From positions 6,544,501-6,608,500 of the forward strand of contig NZ_LT670844.1 in the NCBI RefSeq assembly GCF_900141755.1: a stretch of DNA of 64,000 nt, read 5' to 3'. This DNA is from Bradyrhizobium lablabi (GTDB taxonomy: Bacteria; Pseudomonadota; Alphaproteobacteria; Rhizobiales; Xanthobacteraceae). The notes under the pieces are model-generated. The model saw only the letters and a list, made by a program, of their open reading frames with translations. It was not told the origin of the DNA and did not search any database. A program made the translations under genes and the position numbers. This document shows positions 61,545-64,000 of the stretch, in pieces. Each line of letters opens with the position of its first letter. Position 1 is the first letter of the stretch.

Positions 61545-61834
61545 ATACAACTCCGCGATCTAGCGGCGCAATGCGTCCGAGTTGTGCAAGAAACTTCCGC
61601 CCAACAGAGGGCGTGGGGAATGCCGGGTGCCGATGCACCCGCAGCCGCGCGTGTAGTGTAGTAAACACGCGCGTTAGTCACCACGAGTCCACCGGAACAA
61701 CCCGGCATTCCCGCACGCAATGGTTTTAACGGCTTCCTTCGTGCTCTCCCCGGTGACCGGGCTCTTTTGCCACCGTCATCCGCGGAACTATTGTCCCACG
61801 AACTTGACACCAGCGTCGGGGTGTCAGGACCACA
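61545..61834 (-). repeat. Copy C of the three-copy structured element (inverted)
   Basis: Bases 61607-61719 are the exact complement of 15423-15535 (113 of 113). Outside this core similarity to copy A continues in the GGTCACCGGGGAGAGCACG block and the GGTCCTGAC end near 61834. Copy C lacks the further upstream part (the GCAGCGCTATTG block) that A and B share. Confidence 0.85.
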
Positions 61835-61898
61835 AATCAGCATCGGTGGTTATGGGTCCCTGCTTTCGCAAGGACGACACCAAACCGTTGCCGTCAGT

Positions 61899-62261
61899 TC
61901 ACCTGCGCAAGCGAACCCGCAGCGGTGGCGGCGGCGGTCCGAGATCGCGCTGCCAGACCGTACCGTTGTCGAACTGGATGATCATGCCGTCAGGGGAATA
62001 GACCGCGCCCTCGTTCCAGGCATCGGCCCAGATCCGGGATGCCGGCGCGAACGCGTCGGGCCAGGCGCGGGAAGGCTGGCCGGCTTCGTTGACGAGGTTT
62101 AGATCGGGCCCGTTCTGCGTGATGAAGGCGGGGCTGCCGACCGGACCCGCCCGACAGGCCTGGATGCATCGATAGGTGCCGGTCAGGTTGACGATTTGCG
62201 CTGATGCGCCAGTTGCCGCGAGCGTGGCGAGCGCCGCAATGGCGCATGATGTCATTCTCAT
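61899..62261 (-). CDS. Small exported hypothetical protein
   Basis: 120 residues with a signal peptide (MRMTSCAIAALATLAATGASA, cleavage before QIV). The mature domain TGTYRCIQACRAG and NEGAVYSPDGMIIQFDNGTVWQRDL has a beta-rich look with two cysteines, and the end is Pro/Arg-rich. ATG 62261 has GGAG eight bases upstream; the frame beyond is spurious. No family recognised. Confidence 0.7.
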   Translation of the reverse strand: MRMTSCAIAALATLAATGASAQIVNLTGTYRCIQACRAGPVGSPAFITQNGPDLNLVNEAGQPSRAWPDAFAPASRIWADAWNEGAVYSPDGMIIQFDNGTVWQRDLGPPPPPLRVRLRR

Positions 62262-62513
62262 GAGGATCACTCCATACGATGACGCCAATCCAGCCTTTGG
62301 CGCTCCCTGGGAATCCCTATTCCGATCGGGCGCGTTTGGTTCCATGAGCACGCCGATAATTCGTGACGATCGACGGCTGCGGCCGCGTTTACACGACGGT
62401 CCGGTTCATGCGAACCTTGGGCGGCAGGCAGGGCTGTTCACGGAAGGGAAGACCACGACCGACGACGGCGACACGCCGGAAACGACAAGCCTTGAAACCG
62501 ACACGAGGGGTTC

Positions 62514-62729
62514 ATGCGACGCTTCGTTGTTTTATTGCCGATCGCTTTGCTGACCGCCTCATGCAATCCCGACAGCGAAGTGACGGGGTCGACCAACAAG
62601 TGCGCGACCAGCCTCTACCCCTCATACGATCCAAAACTGCGCGACCAGTGCGTGGCTGTCTGCATCAAGTGCGACCACGGCAACACCGTCACCTGCTCGA
62701 CGTCATGCTTCTTGAAAGGCGCGCACTGA
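62514..62729 (+). CDS. Small cysteine-rich lipoprotein
   Basis: 71 residues. The signal ends in a lipobox, LLTASC, so Cys17 would be lipidated. Six further cysteines (30, 46, 50, 53, 61, 65) are packed into the mature 54 residues, suggesting three disulfides or a metal site. ATG 62514 has GAGGGG five bases upstream. No relative recognised. Confidence 0.7.
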   Translation: MRRFVVLLPIALLTASCNPDSEVTGSTNKCATSLYPSYDPKLRDQCVAVCIKCDHGNTVTCSTSCFLKGAH

Positions 62730-62879
62730 ATATCCCCTCCGAACCGCGTCGCCCAAAGCAGGGGACGCGGAGTGCTCGTTTATTCAATAAGCGTCCAACG
62801 CCTTGACGGCGATCAACGCCCGATTTTCTGCGCTGGATCACCATAGCGAACGCGCCGTGGCCATGAATGGAGACCTGCC

Positions 62880-63071
62880 ATGTTCTTCGACAACAAGCCG
62901 TATGCGATCCTGACCATCGCGGCCTTTGTTTTTTTCGCAATCATCCTGATGTTCTGGGCGTTGTACGGAACCAATGGGCCGAGCAGCCTGGACGCGACCA
63001 AGCGGGCGTCGCAGACCCAGACCGTCGGCAGCGCGGCCGTTCCGATAAGTGATAACCGCGAGAGGCGTTAG
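62880..63071 (+). CDS. Small single-pass membrane protein
   Basis: 63 residues with one membrane helix (about 8-30) and a polar Ser/Thr/Arg-rich tail. ATG 62880 follows GGAGA by seven bases. Function unknown. Confidence 0.6.
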   Translation: MFFDNKPYAILTIAAFVFFAIILMFWALYGTNGPSSLDATKRASQTQTVGSAAVPISDNRERR

Positions 63072-63081
63072 CCCGTGGCCC

Positions 63082-63367
63082 CTAGAGCGGGATGATTTTG
63101 AGTTGAATCGTCGCCTGCGCAAGTTCGATCACCTCGCCCCGCTTGCGGGGAGAGGCATAGGCCGCCTTCGGCGGCCGTCCTTAGATAAGAAGGACGCCGA
63201 AGCGAAGCTTCGGCTATGTCGCGCAGCGATCCGGGTGAGGGGGATTCTCCGCATAATTTGTGCTTCAGCATTCGCGGAAACAGCCCCTCACCCCAACCCT
63301 CTCCCCGCAAGGGCGGGGCGAGGGAGAAATCACCGCTGCGCCTCAACCTAAAGTCATCATGCTCTAA
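63082..63367. repeat. Repeat unit with imperfect terminal inverted repeats
   Basis: The left end CTAGAGCGGGATGATTTTGA and the right end (read on the minus strand CTTAGAGCATGATGACTTTA) agree at about 20 of 26 positions. Inside are CCCGCTTGCGGGG and its partner CCCTCTCCCCGCAAGGGCG, and GCCGCCTTCGGCGGC. It looks like a composite of two known palindromic repeats bounded by TIR-like ends. The right end supplies the stop codon of the minus-strand gene at 63364-63555. Confidence 0.7.
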
Positions 63368-63555
63368 GACGGCCATTCGATCGGCGCGTGCTTCAACCGT
63401 CGCCTGATCATCTCGTCCCGCAGCCTGTCGGCATACTCCCGAACGGTGGGGCCAACGGTAAATTGGCACTTGTTGGCTCGATCGGCTTCTACCTGCTGTC
63501 GGACGTTTTCGTAGAAATGAGCAAGCCGTTCGTCAGGCATGTTTTCGACGCTCAT
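63364..63555 (-). CDS. Small hypothetical protein
   Basis: 63 residues: SVENMPDERLAHFYENVRQQVEADRANKCQF, then RRRLKHAPIEWP near the end; helical and charged. ATG 63555 has GGAG six bases upstream. The TAG stop is formed by the repeat that follows (TAGAGCATGATGACTTT on the minus strand). No family recognised. Confidence 0.65.
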   Translation of the reverse strand: MSVENMPDERLAHFYENVRQQVEADRANKCQFTVGPTVREYADRLRDEMIRRRLKHAPIEWPS

Positions 63556-63619
63556 GATCAACTCCTACTCAACCCAACCTACTCTCCCATTCACCTTGCC
63601 CCGGCCGGTCGGAAACGCA

Positions 63620-63835
63620 TTAGCTCGGCGGCTTCAGCTCACCGGCCGCCCAGCCCAAGGCATCTGTTTTCAAGGGGTCGACGGCAAAGGAAATTTTCTC
63701 GATGCGCTGGCACGTGCTGCACTCGAAGGTCCGCTCCTCGAAACCTCGCTTGCCCGGAGAAATCCGCGCCAATCCCATCCTGTGCTTGCAGACAGGACAC
63801 ATCGGTCGCTCAGCCGTAAAAGATGAACTACGCAT
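63620..63835 (-). CDS. Small zinc-ribbon-like hypothetical protein
   Basis: 71 residues with two CxxC pairs (CPVC near 13-16 and CSTC near 40-43), the spacing of a small zinc ribbon. The C-terminal 25 residues are hydrophobic-polar without clear structure. ATG 63835 is preceded by GGGGTAAAG. Function unknown; perhaps a nucleic-acid-binding protein. Confidence 0.6.
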   Translation of the reverse strand: MRSSSFTAERPMCPVCKHRMGLARISPGKRGFEERTFECSTCQRIEKISFAVDPLKTDALGWAAGELKPPS

Positions 63836-63852
63836 CACTTTACCCCGCCGAA

Positions 63853-64000
63853 ATGATATGGCCGGCGCGGAGTTCCGGTCTGTTCGCTCGCCGACTCTAC
63901 GACAAAGTTTTGCTGCAGGGGAAGACAGAAACCGCGCCGGAGGCGATCGATCACTTTAGCAGGCCACGGATGGATGCGTGGCCGGCGCGGCCTTGCCCCG
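63853..64000 (+). CDS. Possible partial frame running off the window end
   Basis: An ATG at 63853 opens a frame that stays open to the window edge (about 49 codons: MIWPARSSGLFARRLYDKVLL...). The start lacks a clear ribosome-binding site and the composition is not diagnostic, so it may be a repeat, not a gene. No domain is recognised. Confidence 0.25.
   Translation, partial: MIWPARSSGLFARRLYDKVLLQGKTETAPEAIDHFSRPRMDAWPARPCP

Larger units (their letters stand above)
61336..61898. other. 563-base repeat-rich region
   Basis: No gene is supported. It contains a GGATCGCCCG-type palindrome (61369-61510) and copy C of the three-copy structured element (61545-61834). Frames predicted here (for example 61541-61843) are repeat sequence in the same arrangement as near 15341-15900. 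Confidence 0.75.

Noticed and set aside
62325..62345. EcfG-type GGAAC element before the small exported gene
   Set aside because: GGAAC is present on the minus strand, but no CGTT-like element follows at 16-17 bases.

Overview
The window looks like a chromosomal segment of a Bradyrhizobium-type alphaproteobacterium (Nitrobacteraceae). Evidence: high G+C; a MlaEFD lipid transporter whose permease carries an N-terminal STAS-like extension; FlbT, FlaF and FliX, which are alphaproteobacterial flagellar regulators; three tandem flagellins; a very long apolipoprotein-like protein of the Rhizobiales polar-growth (GPR/RgsE) type; and many palindromic intergenic repeats that I recognise from this group. 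No tRNA, rRNA, CRISPR array, intact transposase or integrase was seen. The assignment rests on recognition, not on a database search.

Layout. 1-2500: 3' end of a secreted protein, an LssY_C-domain protein, a DUF4239-type membrane protein, then a gene-poor stretch. 2501-5758: LpxH-like phosphoesterase coupled to a GT4 glycosyltransferase, a threonine/serine dehydratase and a small conserved protein. 5976-8116: a lower-G+C islet with a NodB-type deacetylase overlapping a processive-type GT2 glycosyltransferase. 8309-11812: unknown acidic protein, MFS transporter, dipeptide epimerase. 11958-14894: mlaE-mlaF-mlaD. 14895-15779: repeats. 15780-21047: the 1755-residue repeat protein, sharing an upstream region and CtrA-like boxes with an Hpt-domain gene. 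21948-23920: ferredoxin, thioesterase, ferredoxin-NADP reductase. 24071-37724: mostly housekeeping, transport and stress genes (DUF2147, GDSL hydrolase, YbhN-type membrane protein, DUF892, DHA2 efflux pump, YdcF-like, MocR regulator, DUF1127, universal stress protein, SixA-like phosphatase, FAD oxidoreductase, exported MsrB).

38660-58648 is a flagellar locus. It runs flgE-flgK-flgL behind a sigma-54-type promoter; a four-gene insert (class V PLP enzyme, DXD glycosyltransferase, ATP-grasp ligase, group II PLP decarboxylase); flbT; three flagellins each with its own terminator; flaF and a small unknown; then, on the other strand, a FlaG-like gene, a FlgN-like chaperone, flgJ and flgI, with fliX divergent. 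CtrA-like boxes precede flbT/fliC1, fliC3 and flaF. The right end holds an HxlR regulator with its divergent oxidoreductase target, a single-cysteine DksA, a fumarylacetoacetase-fold hydratase, small exported or membrane proteins, and more repeats.

The points most worth a second look are: (i) the PLP/ATP-grasp/decarboxylase/glycosyltransferase cassette inside the flagellar cluster; (ii) the 44-residue (4 x 11) repeat protein and its CtrA-like boxes; (iii) a three-copy structured intergenic element with a 113-bp perfectly identical core and paired-base changes; (iv) repeats beginning TAGAGCAT that supply the stop codon of three different genes; and (v) flagellin and hook genes that share a swappable central module.
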